DNA of 22,841 bases. Origin: a virus. The DNA is taken from positions 1 through 22,841 of IMG/VR virus record IMGVR_UViG_3300032088_000095, one strand, 5' to 3'. This document shows positions 13,490 through 21,993 of this stretch, piece after piece (the stretch's first letter is position 1; every line of letters begins with the position of its first letter). Under the pieces are notes generated by a model. The model saw nothing but the letters and a program-made list of their open reading frames with translations. It ran no database searches and was not told the DNA's origin. Both the position numbers and the translations under genes were made by a program.

Positions 13490-15370
13490 ATGGCAAGCTA
13501 CACAACACCCAGCGGAAATTACGGAGCAATGGATAGAATCAATAAGAATCTACCCAAGGATCAACAGAAGCTAGCTGATGCTGTTGCTAAGGACAAGAAT
13601 GCGTATAATACTACCCTAGGTATAGCCTCAAAGGCCGCCGAGACGGGTCTTGAGGAGCTTGGTATTGCTGCGGCTATAAAGGGTGCTGGTATTTTGACTG
13701 GCAGCAAAGCCATTGCGGGGGTTGGATCTTCAATGCTGACTGCACCCGTAGTCCTCGGTGCTGCGTCACTAGCAGGGGGATATGAAGCGGGTAAAAGAAT
13801 AGATGAAGAATTTGGTTTGAGCGATAAAATAGCTAATACCCTTGGGCCAATGTATGCACGCCTCAAAGGAGTAGACACCAATACGGGTGCAATTAGCCCA
13901 GAGGAAAGGGCTGCAATTGCAAGCGGAAGAAACCCAGCACTGGAGCAAAAGGGAAATATCGTTGAGCAACCAATGACTCCAATGGAGCTTCAAGCAATCC
14001 GAGAGGAAAAGAATCCACTGAAGCCCATTTACGACACAAATTCTTTAGCATCGCCCGCCACTATTCCCTCGTTAAGCACTGTAGCTATCCCCAATGTGAT
14101 TGGCTATGAAGAAATGGCAGGGAAGTCCCAACAAGAAAGAGAAGCAATTGCTTCTGAGGATCTAGGTGCAACGTTTGAAGGAATGTATAAGACTAAGGAT
14201 GGTCAGATGATGGGGCAGCTTGCTGCACCAAACGCTCAGTCCAGTGGGATGAATCGAATTATGTCACCCCAAGAGGTAGCTGCATTTGAAAATAACCAAG
14301 TGTTAAATGAGCAGCCAAGGGTATCTGGAACGCCAGAGGAGGGACTAAGGGAATTTACTGATGCCCGTGGTAATGTAGCATACGGAAATGAATCAGCAAT
14401 CAAGCAGTTCTCCGCACCAGCTACACTAGCTACACCAGCTGCTCCATCTGCTCCATCTGCACCGCGAATGACTGCTGGTCAACAAGCACAGGCTAACTTT
14501 GAGAGATTCAAGGCAAGTGGCCAAGAGATGACTCCAGAACAATTTTTGCAGGCGAGTGAGCTAGCTGCGTCCGCTGGAAGAACATTTGATGTGGATACTG
14601 GGTACTCCAAGAATCTTGATCCAGTCCTTCGCAATGCGTACTTAGCTCGTCAGGAAAGCCAAGCTCGGGGAGTACAACCAAGTACACCCATGGGGACAAC
14701 CTCCAGAGATGCTGGTCTATCTAGCTACGAGCGTGAGTCCCGTGCAAGGGAGGCTCGCATAGATGAGAGGTCCGACTTTAGCCAGCCACAAATTCGTGTA
14801 GGCGGAGAAATGGTTCCAGCTACCGACGAAAATCGCAAGCGTCGTGACCTAGAGAAATCTCTAAAAGCAGAGGCAAAGAGAGAGGGTCTAACTCCAGAGG
14901 AGACACGCACTTATATCTCCGATGAGATGCAAAACAGATCCCAAGGAGAAGAGGATCGTGCAATACAGAAGGAGATGAATGAACTTAATATCTCTAACGC
15001 ACAAGCTAGACTATCAGTTACTCTACGCTCATTGATGCCAGAAGCAGTTGAGAAGATGTCCAGAGAGAATTACTTTGGTTTCATCCGTGGGTTGGAAGAG
15101 ATGGGAGTAAGCATGGATTCCGAAACTGGACAATTGCTCCAAGTTGATGAGAGGTTTGGACCAGATGGCACAAAGCCCCTAAATCCAAATTCAGCACTGT
15201 TTCAACAAGTCATGGAACTAGAGGGCGGGGATCAATTCCTAGCTGCACCCAAGGATGTTAAGGGTGACTTAGCTGGACAACCAGTGGGAACTAAGTCAAT
15301 GTCACAGGATGGCACTAACCGAGTCTGGGAAGTTGTCGATGCACAGGGAAACCTAAGACAGGTTCTCTAG
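13490..15370 (+). CDS. Probable internal virion / ejection protein (626 aa)
   Basis: A 626-residue protein with a Gly/Ala-rich hydrophobic zone at about residues 42-100 (LEELGIAAAIKGAGILTGSK, SSMLTAPVVLGAASLAGGYE) that could insert in or cross a membrane, as seen in ejection proteins. The middle is Ala/Pro/Gln-rich and disordered, with a small APSAPSAP repeat near residues 318-325, then a charged helical region with many Arg and Glu (REARIDERSDFSQ, RKRRDLEKSLKAEAKREG). There is no catalytic motif. Placement just before the giant polyvalent gene matches the internal virion protein genes of podoviruses. Start ATG 13490 is supported by the upstream -10 element. Family not recognised. Confidence 0.65.
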   Translation: MASYTTPSGNYGAMDRINKNLPKDQQKLADAVAKDKNAYNTTLGIASKAAETGLEELGIAAAIKGAGILTGSKAIAGVGSSMLTAPVVLGAASLAGGYEAGKRIDEEFGLSDKIANTLGPMYARLKGVDTNTGAISPEERAAIASGRNPALEQKGNIVEQPMTPMELQAIREEKNPLKPIYDTNSLASPATIPSLSTVAIPNVIGYEEMAGKSQQEREAIASEDLGATFEGMYKTKDGQMMGQLAAPNAQSSGMNRIMSPQEVAAFENNQVLNEQPRVSGTPEEGLREFTDARGNVAYGNESAIKQFSAPATLATPAAPSAPSAPRMTAGQQAQANFERFKASGQEMTPEQFLQASELAASAGRTFDVDTGYSKNLDPVLRNAYLARQESQARGVQPSTPMGTTSRDAGLSSYERESRAREARIDERSDFSQPQIRVGGEMVPATDENRKRRDLEKSLKAEAKREGLTPEETRTYISDEMQNRSQGEEDRAIQKEMNELNISNAQARLSVTLRSLMPEAVEKMSRENYFGFIRGLEEMGVSMDSETGQLLQVDERFGPDGTKPLNPNSALFQQVMELEGGDQFLAAPKDVKGDLAGQPVGTKSMSQDGTNRVWEVVDAQGNLRQVL

Positions 15371-15399
15371 TTCAACCAAATTAAAACTACAGGTAGAGT

Positions 15400-18300
15400 A
15401 TGATTATTTCCGACGAGGAGTTTCTAAAGATGTCCAAGGGCGAAGAGTCCCAAGGAGCTGAAAAAAAATCAAAAATTATCTCCGACGATGAGTTCCAGAA
15501 GATGGTAGCTCAGAGTGACTCAGCGTCCCTCACTGACTACCTGCGTGCCGTTCCAGCTACAGCCGTGGATATTACCTTGGGATCCGTAGAGGGTCTTACC
15601 TCTGTGATTGGTGACTTCTCTGGGGATTATGATTTAGCTAGGAATATCGGAGAAATTCGCACGGATATAAATGATGTTATAATGGGTGATGCACCCGAAT
15701 CCGTTAAGAGTGACTTTGGTTACAAGCTAGCATCTGGCTTGGGTAGTACGATTCCTTACCTTGCTGCCGCAGTGGTAGCTAAGAAACCCTCATTGGTGTC
15801 CAAGGTTGCTTCAGGTGGATTCTTCTTATCCTCCGCTGGACAACAGGTTCGTGATGACTACCTAGCTACGCAGGGTGTAACATCGGAGACTGCAACTGAC
15901 GAGCAGATGTCAGAGAGTGTCAAGGCTGGTGCTATCGGTGCAATCCCCATTGCACTCGCAGAAAAGCTGGGTGCTGGAATCATCCTAAAACCCTTTACAA
16001 AGGGAGCTATCCCTGCGGGCAAAGTTATGGAACGCATTGGTCAATACGTTTCGGCGGGTGCTGGTGAAGCAGCTACGGAAGTAATGCAGTCTGGAATTAT
16101 CAATAGTATAGCTAGCTACATTAGCAAGTACGACGAGGATCGTCCGATAACTAGGGGTATGGCTGAATCCGCAATCATTGGTTTCCTAGTGGGTGGTGGT
16201 GTGAATGCTGGTATTGATACAATTGATCGTGCATTAACCCAATCCGATAGACTCCGTGCGGGTGTTCGCGATGGTAGTATCAATGCGAATGATGTTATAG
16301 ATCCCGATGTTGGATCCCAGATGACAGCCATTGCAGTGGAGAATGGATCCATACCAGAAGTTGATAGCAATCAACAGGCTAAACTCACGGACAAGAGCAG
16401 TGTTTCCAACTTTATATCAAAGACACTTACACCCCTCAGTCGCCGATTGGGTCGTGCAGGGAAAGAAGTAGTACGTGAATTCCGAAAGTTTGAATTGGAC
16501 ACTGGTGTGAAGATTAACGACTTTAAGGAGGCCGCCAGCCCCTTCAGTAAGGGAATGCTGGAGCTAAAGAAGAAGAGCCCAGAGGACTACAAAGTACTTG
16601 CACGAGCATTAGCTAATGCAAATGAGCTAGCTGTATCACTGCCAGATAGTGTCCAGAGGGACTTAGAGAAGAAAGCTCAGATCCAACCAGAGATCACACG
16701 ATCCGCTAGCGAGCAATTACTGGACATCAGCAATGAAAATGCACAGGTTATCAATCAACATATTGAACAAGCACGCAAGGCACTTGAGGGTTCTGGTCTG
16801 AAGACTAAGATTCAAATTGTTGAGTCAGGAAATTCTTACTACGATCCAGCTTCCAACACCATAGCTATTAGTGCAGAGCAAGCGGATGGTACAACTGTTG
16901 CACACGAATATTTCCATGCTGTACTCGGTCAAGCAGTTAAGACTGACTTGGAATTGCAGAGCATGACTCGCAATATGTTTGATAGTGTTATCCGTGCTAC
17001 TGTAGCTGGATCATCGCTCAACCAGCAACTAAAGGGATTTGTATCCCAGTATGACTCAAATGTGCAGAACGAAGAGTTCCTAGCACAGACAGTTGGCGAG
17101 CTAGCTAGCCAGTATGAAACTCTGGATATCAATACCAGAACACGCATTAAGATTTGGATAAACCAAGTAATGCAAAAGATTGGTGTGTCTGGCGTATTTA
17201 AAGAGGCTCAGACGGATGCCGAGGTCATTGAACAGCTAAATGCATTTGCTAGGTTCTCTGGTAGCACGGAGGGTTTAACGAGCAATGTGCAGGAAAAGGC
17301 ACTATCTCAACCAGATGAATATCTACAAGCACCAATGCGTGCAACTAAGTTTTCTCTGAAGGATTTAACAGAAGCACCAGACCTTGTTTTTCCAGAAAAA
17401 CCAAATAAACTATCCTTAATATCATCAAAGATGGGTAAGGGTGTTGGTCAGGTTGATATTATAAATATAATAAATAGGGCAATTGAAGAAAACGCTACGG
17501 TTACATTCTGGGGAGCAGATCAGCTTGGCACAGGTAAGTGGAAAGATCCAGTTACTGGGAAAGAATACGACTTGGATGGTGGAATTAGCTACCCTCTGAG
17601 CAAGCGGGGTGGCAAGGCTAGATGGGCTACAGCTAAAACTCCATCCGAAGTTAAGAAGTTGATGGAATCAGATTACGTATTTCTTTATTCTGGTAAGCCG
17701 CAAACAATGCACACCTTCAACTCCCTTGTAAGAAATATTGCACAGGATCGAATGCAGGAATATTACGGGAAAAACTGGAGGAGTAAGTTTGCTAATGACT
17801 TTGAAGATATAAAGTCAAGATCCAGAGGAAAGAGAGCATTGTCCGCACTTGAAAAACAAGTATCCGAATTTGGATTATATGATATATTTGAGTCAGCTTC
17901 GTTTACATCTGCTGGAAAATTTACTAAAAGCCTATACAAACAGGCGGGTCAAGCCAACGAGGAGTTAACTACTTTCTTAAATAAATTCCTACCCGATCTG
18001 GACTCAATGAGGGATGGATTCCTAAAAGAAAATAACTTCCCGTACTTAGGAATATATGGAGTATTCAAACCAAACTCAACGGAGATGGGTGGATCCAACC
18101 ATGGAACATATGCAAATTCAGTTTTTGCTAATGTTTTAGAAAAAGATTCAGAAGGAAATGACATTGAGTTTGGGATACCAAATAAAGTCCTTACACTGGA
18201 GGACGTATTGAATGATGATACGCTTAATCAAATAAAAGATAAGGCAGAGAAGGCTGGAATGGCTGTTCAAGATTCGTCTTTTTCTGGTGGCCCCAGTGGT

Positions 18301-20943
18301 GTTATGCCCAGAGACTATTCTAATTTACGTAAAACTACAGAAAAGCAAATAGCTGATGCCATAGCTAGGGAAAAGGCAATCAAGTTAGCCAAACCCGATC
18401 CAGCTACACCAGAGCAAATTAAGTCTGGAGCTAAGGCAGCACGCAAGCAGCTAGACAGGTCAACTGCATCAGTTAATTTCAGGAAGTGGATGGGCAGGGG
18501 TCAATTTGTTCACGATGACGGTGAGCCCATGATTTTCTATCACGGCACGAAAGCGGACTTCACTGAGTTTACCTCAAAGGAGAACATCGACCAAGATGAA
18601 TCCACGCCAGACTGGCTATACTTTGGAACAAATCCAGAGCTATCCGAAGAGATGGCTAGACATAAGGAGGCGTATAGAAATGGGCTAGATACAGATGATC
18701 GTCTTCAGAAAATATACGAGGATTTTAGCAGGGAAGATAAGCTTGTGGGTACTAGAGATGGCGACACGCCTGCGGCTAGAGGATTAAGGGAGGATGCGTA
18801 TGTAAAAGAACGAATCGGAATGTATCCAGAGTCCTATGAAAAGTATGACGGAATGAGCATCATGCCCGTGTATCTAAATGCTAAGAATGTTTGGAATCCG
18901 AGTAACCCAAGTCACGTAAACAAACTGATGGTCGAGTTACGCAAGGACAAGGAGTGGGTAGAGGAGCTTGAATGGACAAGGGAAATGATTGCCTCTGGTG
19001 AATTCAGATACCTTGAAAACGTTCCAACCACAAAGGCACTTAAGAAGCTTGGATTTGATGGAGCATTCTTAGCGGAAACTCCAACTACTGGATTAACTAC
19101 TATAGCTATATGGAACAACACTGGGGTAAAGTCAGCCACTGGAAACAATGGTGAGTATAGCTTGGAGAATCCAGATATTCGTCGCCAAAAGGAACGCAGG
19201 GAAACAACAGCCACAGAGGAAGAAATAATCCGTGGACTTTCTGATGATGGTATGCGTATCCTTCAAAAGTACGGGATGACTGAGAATTACAGGGCTGTTC
19301 GCAAAGTTCTCAATGACATTAAGGCCGAGTACGAGGCTCTAGGGTTGGATGCTAACTTTATTGACAATTACTTTCCTCGCTTGGTTGAAGACCTAAAGGG
19401 GCTAAAAGAATCCTACGGACAGGATACTGGGATTGTTGACCAAGAGATCCGTCGCTACGAGAAAATGACGGGGCAGACTCTTTCGGATGTTGAGCGTCAA
19501 ATGATGTACGAAAAGCTAGCTAGGTCTAGACTGTATCGTGGCGGGCTAAACTCCCCTAGCAACATGAAGGAGCGTAGGACTAACCTAATAGGAGAGACCC
19601 AGATGAAATACTACGCTGATCCCGAAGTGGCACTTGATAGCTACATTGAGAAGATGGTTAATGCCATTGAGACCAAGAAGCTAATCGGGGATGCCGCATC
19701 TGGTAAAACAGTGGGAGCAGATCCAGTTTCTGGTAGACTTGGTGAGGTCATGGACAAGCTATCCAAGGAGGGTCGCCTGAGAGAGGATCAAGTGCAAGTT
19801 ATTCAGGGTGCTGTAGCTGCACGCTTCGGTCAGCACGGTAGCCAGTATGGTTTTGTTAAGGGAGCTAAGAACGCTGGCTATCTAGCTACGATGGGAAACA
19901 TTGGTTCAACTCTTACCCAGTTGGGTGACTTCTACTTTACGATGGTTCAGAACGGGTTAATCCCCACGGTTGAAGCAGCTATAGGCAAGAAGAACTTCAC
20001 TGTTGAGGACTTGGGTATAGCTAAGGACATGGTTGAGATTGATAGCAAACAGGGTGCAGGGATGTTCTCGGATAGCGTAAAAACCGTATTTAAATGGACG
20101 GGCTTAACGGCAATGGATCGCCTAGCTAAGAACACAAATATCAATGCTGCACACGGAGTTCTCACTAAGGGTGCTAAGGCAAATCCCAACAGTAAAACCT
20201 ACAAGAAAACCCTAGCTAGACTTAAAAGAACCCAAGGGGACGACGCATATAAAACAATTGCCGACCTTCAGAAGGGGGTCAAGAGTGACTACGTTATCGA
20301 GGCATTGTATAACGAGCTAGCGGATGTAGCTCCAATATCCCTACTGGAGATGCCAGAATCATATGCAGCAAATCCAAATCTAAGAATCCTATATAGCCTA
20401 AAGTCCTACACGATTAAGCAGTTTAACTTTGTCCGTGAACGAGTTTGGGTGAAGCTCATGCAGGGCATAGCTACAAAGAATCCAAAGATGATAGGAGAGG
20501 CATCCACTGACATGATGAAGATCCTAGCTTTCTCTACACTAGCTAACGGATCTGCGGATGTATTGAAGGCAATTGTGTTCAACCGTGAGATCGATGAGGA
20601 GGACTTCTATTGGAATACCCTACTTAGAATCTTCGGGATAACCAAGTATACCACTGTTCAGATCCGCAAGGAGGGTCTGGATACTGCGATACTAAAAACA
20701 ATCGCACCACCACAATTGGGTGTAGCCGCTAGTGCATTTAAGGATATCCAAGAGATGCAAGAGGTAACCGATATGCGTAGCGTAAAGTACATACCATTCA
20801 TTGGTAAGCTATACTACTGGCAAATGGGTCGCGGTGTAGAGTCAGAGGAACGTCTATCTAGGCTCAGAGAAACACCGAGCTATCTAGATGCCCCTGATCC
20901 TCGCTCCGAGAGGAAATCCCCACGGGATCGGGGTCTAATATAG
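15400..20943 (+). CDS. Giant polyvalent internal protein with peptidase-like and ART-like regions
   Basis: An 1847-residue protein, probably packaged and injected with DNA. Residues 2-11 and 26-35 repeat a short IISDEEF.KM motif. A hydrophobic Gly/Ala zone covers about 110-270. HEYFH at 502-506 is a HExxH zinc-peptidase signature, and NEEFLAQ at about 557-563 could supply the third ligand (gluzincin style). About 690-800 is an unassigned block (TFWGADQLGTGKW, GGISYPL, RWATAKTP). Around 1027-1265 lies a region like ADP-ribosyltransferase domains of polyvalent proteins: FRKWMGRGQFVHDDGEP, FYHGT at 1046-1050, YFGTNPELSEEMARH, MPVYLNAKNVWNP, GFDGAFLAE and a closing NNGEYSLENPDIRR. The rest to 1847 is helical with NAGYLATMGNIGSTLTQLGD, typical of large polyvalent protein tails. 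AGGTAGAG precedes the ATG. Its end overlaps a minus-strand gene. Confidence 0.8.
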   Translation: MIISDEEFLKMSKGEESQGAEKKSKIISDDEFQKMVAQSDSASLTDYLRAVPATAVDITLGSVEGLTSVIGDFSGDYDLARNIGEIRTDINDVIMGDAPESVKSDFGYKLASGLGSTIPYLAAAVVAKKPSLVSKVASGGFFLSSAGQQVRDDYLATQGVTSETATDEQMSESVKAGAIGAIPIALAEKLGAGIILKPFTKGAIPAGKVMERIGQYVSAGAGEAATEVMQSGIINSIASYISKYDEDRPITRGMAESAIIGFLVGGGVNAGIDTIDRALTQSDRLRAGVRDGSINANDVIDPDVGSQMTAIAVENGSIPEVDSNQQAKLTDKSSVSNFISKTLTPLSRRLGRAGKEVVREFRKFELDTGVKINDFKEAASPFSKGMLELKKKSPEDYKVLARALANANELAVSLPDSVQRDLEKKAQIQPEITRSASEQLLDISNENAQVINQHIEQARKALEGSGLKTKIQIVESGNSYYDPASNTIAISAEQADGTTVAHEYFHAVLGQAVKTDLELQSMTRNMFDSVIRATVAGSSLNQQLKGFVSQYDSNVQNEEFLAQTVGELASQYETLDINTRTRIKIWINQVMQKIGVSGVFKEAQTDAEVIEQLNAFARFSGSTEGLTSNVQEKALSQPDEYLQAPMRATKFSLKDLTEAPDLVFPEKPNKLSLISSKMGKGVGQVDIINIINRAIEENATVTFWGADQLGTGKWKDPVTGKEYDLDGGISYPLSKRGGKARWATAKTPSEVKKLMESDYVFLYSGKPQTMHTFNSLVRNIAQDRMQEYYGKNWRSKFANDFEDIKSRSRGKRALSALEKQVSEFGLYDIFESASFTSAGKFTKSLYKQAGQANEELTTFLNKFLPDLDSMRDGFLKENNFPYLGIYGVFKPNSTEMGGSNHGTYANSVFANVLEKDSEGNDIEFGIPNKVLTLEDVLNDDTLNQIKDKAEKAGMAVQDSSFSGGPSGVMPRDYSNLRKTTEKQIADAIAREKAIKLAKPDPATPEQIKSGAKAARKQLDRSTASVNFRKWMGRGQFVHDDGEPMIFYHGTKADFTEFTSKENIDQDESTPDWLYFGTNPELSEEMARHKEAYRNGLDTDDRLQKIYEDFSREDKLVGTRDGDTPAARGLREDAYVKERIGMYPESYEKYDGMSIMPVYLNAKNVWNPSNPSHVNKLMVELRKDKEWVEELEWTREMIASGEFRYLENVPTTKALKKLGFDGAFLAETPTTGLTTIAIWNNTGVKSATGNNGEYSLENPDIRRQKERRETTATEEEIIRGLSDDGMRILQKYGMTENYRAVRKVLNDIKAEYEALGLDANFIDNYFPRLVEDLKGLKESYGQDTGIVDQEIRRYEKMTGQTLSDVERQMMYEKLARSRLYRGGLNSPSNMKERRTNLIGETQMKYYADPEVALDSYIEKMVNAIETKKLIGDAASGKTVGADPVSGRLGEVMDKLSKEGRLREDQVQVIQGAVAARFGQHGSQYGFVKGAKNAGYLATMGNIGSTLTQLGDFYFTMVQNGLIPTVEAAIGKKNFTVEDLGIAKDMVEIDSKQGAGMFSDSVKTVFKWTGLTAMDRLAKNTNINAAHGVLTKGAKANPNSKTYKKTLARLKRTQGDDAYKTIADLQKGVKSDYVIEALYNELADVAPISLLEMPESYAANPNLRILYSLKSYTIKQFNFVRERVWVKLMQGIATKNPKMIGEASTDMMKILAFSTLANGSADVLKAIVFNREIDEEDFYWNTLLRIFGITKYTTVQIRKEGLDTAILKTIAPPQLGVAASAFKDIQEMQEVTDMRSVKYIPFIGKLYYWQMGRGVESEERLSRLRETPSYLDAPDPRSERKSPRDRGLI

Positions 20944-21412
20944 TTAGGTGAGGGATCTTGTTTAGGTCGCTAAACCTAATCATGGATATAACATCATCCG
21001 TATGTTTACGCTGGTAAACCTTGTAGATAGCTTCCCTTGCTGTTCTTACGAAGTTATCTGTATCACATAACTTGTTAGCTAGCTCTAGCAAGTGCTTTGT
21101 TCTTACTAGGGTAAAGCCCTTGGACATTTCAAATGCCAGCCAATCCTGCTCGCCAAACAGCCACCCATCGTGACCACTTGTGTTTCTGAACTCAACCCAC
21201 ATGAACTCCTCCTGTAGGCTACCACCCCTTGACATTCGCTTCATGGCTTTAACGTCAATTGTACCTATGCAGGTGTGGAAGTCTATGTGCTTGAACTGCT
21301 CTTCCCTTGTGGAAGCCTTGGGAGAGGGATCGATTATACTAAACACATCCAAGAACCTGCCATGCTCAGTGTTTTGTCCTCTTACCCAACTTTTATCCTT
21401 AGTCCAATCCAT
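20864..21412 (-). CDS. Putative nuclease-like protein (182 aa)
   Basis: A 182-residue protein on the minus strand, convergent with the giant gene and overlapping its last 80 bases. The central block HIDFHTCIGTIDVKAMKR, then EFMWVEFRNTSGHDGWLFG and QDWLAFEMSKGFTLV, resembles small phage proteins that I associate with PD-(D/E)xK-type nuclease or resolvase-like folds (D-x-K followed by a W-V-E-F strand). This is a tentative reading; the catalytic set is not confirmed. C-terminal residues from about 155 on (PDPVGISSRSEDQGHLDSS) may be only frame read-through across the overlap. The ATG is preceded by AT-rich sequence and a 14-bp hairpin. Confidence 0.65.
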   Translation of the reverse strand: MDWTKDKSWVRGQNTEHGRFLDVFSIIDPSPKASTREEQFKHIDFHTCIGTIDVKAMKRMSRGGSLQEEFMWVEFRNTSGHDGWLFGEQDWLAFEMSKGFTLVRTKHLLELANKLCDTDNFVRTAREAIYKVYQRKHTDDVISMIRFSDLNKIPHLTILDPDPVGISSRSEDQGHLDSSVFL

Positions 21413-21427
21413 TTTATTTTAAATTGT

Positions 21428-21459
21428 TCTCCCCACCACTAGTATTAGTGATGAGGAGA
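21428..21459 (-). promoter_or_regulatory. 14-bp hairpin in 5' leader of nuclease-like gene
   Basis: On the minus strand TCTCCTCATCACTA, loop ATAC, then TAGTGGTGGGGAGA pairs along 14 bp with two G-U pairs. On the plus strand the same positions would be C-A mismatches, so the structure favours minus-strand RNA. It ends 15 bases before the ATG at 21412 and is followed by ACAATTTAAAATAAA, not a T run, so it is more a 5' UTR element than a terminator. Confidence 0.5.
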
Positions 21460-21498
21460 GTTGTTGTATTGTCGGAATTAAGAGAGGTGGAAAATGAC

Positions 21499-21531
21499 AA
21501 AAAACCACCCGCTGGGGATTACTCCATCAGC
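21499..21531 (-). terminator. Possible weak terminator after HNH-like gene
   Basis: Downstream of the HNH-like stop, the minus strand reads GCTGATGGAG-TAAT-CCCCAGC (21531-21511), a short imperfect stem, then GGGTGG and a run of six T (21504-21499). The stem is interrupted by a bulge and the T run is six bases away, so termination would be modest. Confidence 0.3.
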
Positions 21532-21542
21532 TTACCAACAAA

Positions 21543-21767
21543 TTATTTATTCCTAGATCTATTTGTTTTTTTGGATTGAATACGTAGATTCTTACGAGAG
21601 GTATTGCGAGGGTTGCGATCTTTGTGGTCGATGTCCTTGCCTTTCAGCTTGGATTTCCCTACTGCCTTGACCATCTTGCGTCTGGATTTCTTTCGGGCAT
21701 CGTTACGCTTTCGCTGTTCTGGCTTACTCTGGTAATTGTCGTATTCTTTTCTGTAGTTTCTAGGCAT
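21543..21767 (-). CDS. Small HNH-endonuclease-like protein (74 aa)
   Basis: A 74-residue, very basic protein: MPRNYRKEYDNYQSKPEQRK, a Lys/Arg helix (RKKSRRKMVKAVGKSK), then GKDIDHKDRNPRNTSRKNLR. The DHKDxNPxNxSxxNLR core is the signature of HNH-type (HNH_3-like) phage proteins, which nick or cut DNA or help terminase. Only the core His is present and the chain ends soon after, so it may be a minimal or inactive member; such short forms are common in phages and their role is uncertain. It lies on the minus strand between coiled-coil and nuclease-like genes. The ATG at 21767 is preceded by AATCTAATA with no clear ribosome binding site. Confidence 0.75.
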   Translation of the reverse strand: MPRNYRKEYDNYQSKPEQRKRNDARKKSRRKMVKAVGKSKLKGKDIDHKDRNPRNTSRKNLRIQSKKTNRSRNK

Positions 21768-21795
21768 TATTAGATTTTAACACAGAGTGATTAAA

Positions 21796-21993
21796 TCACT
21801 CCTTGGATTCTTGGTTTACTAGGATTCGCTCCTGCAACCTAGCTATCTTGTTTTTCATCTTTTCGATATCAAGATTAAGGGTTTCATTCTGCTTGGATAG
21901 TGCATCGCATGCCTTTGTCATGGCGTTTAAGCCCCTAACTAACACGCTCTCGGTGTCTGGCTTGAAGATTTGAACTGGTTTTTTATCGGTCAT
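21796..21993 (-). CDS. Small coiled-coil protein (65 aa)
   Basis: A 65-residue protein with an N-terminal MTDKKPVQIFKPDTESVLVR segment and a heptad-like helix over about 22-60 (LNAMTKACDALSKQNETLNL, then IEKMKNKIARLQERI), predicted to form a coiled coil. Its ATG overlaps the stop of the upstream minus-strand gene (ATGA at 21990-21993), so the two are translationally coupled. It could be a regulatory or scaffolding partner; no DNA-binding motif is visible. Function unknown. Confidence 0.7.
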   Translation of the reverse strand: MTDKKPVQIFKPDTESVLVRGLNAMTKACDALSKQNETLNLDIEKMKNKIARLQERILVNQESKE

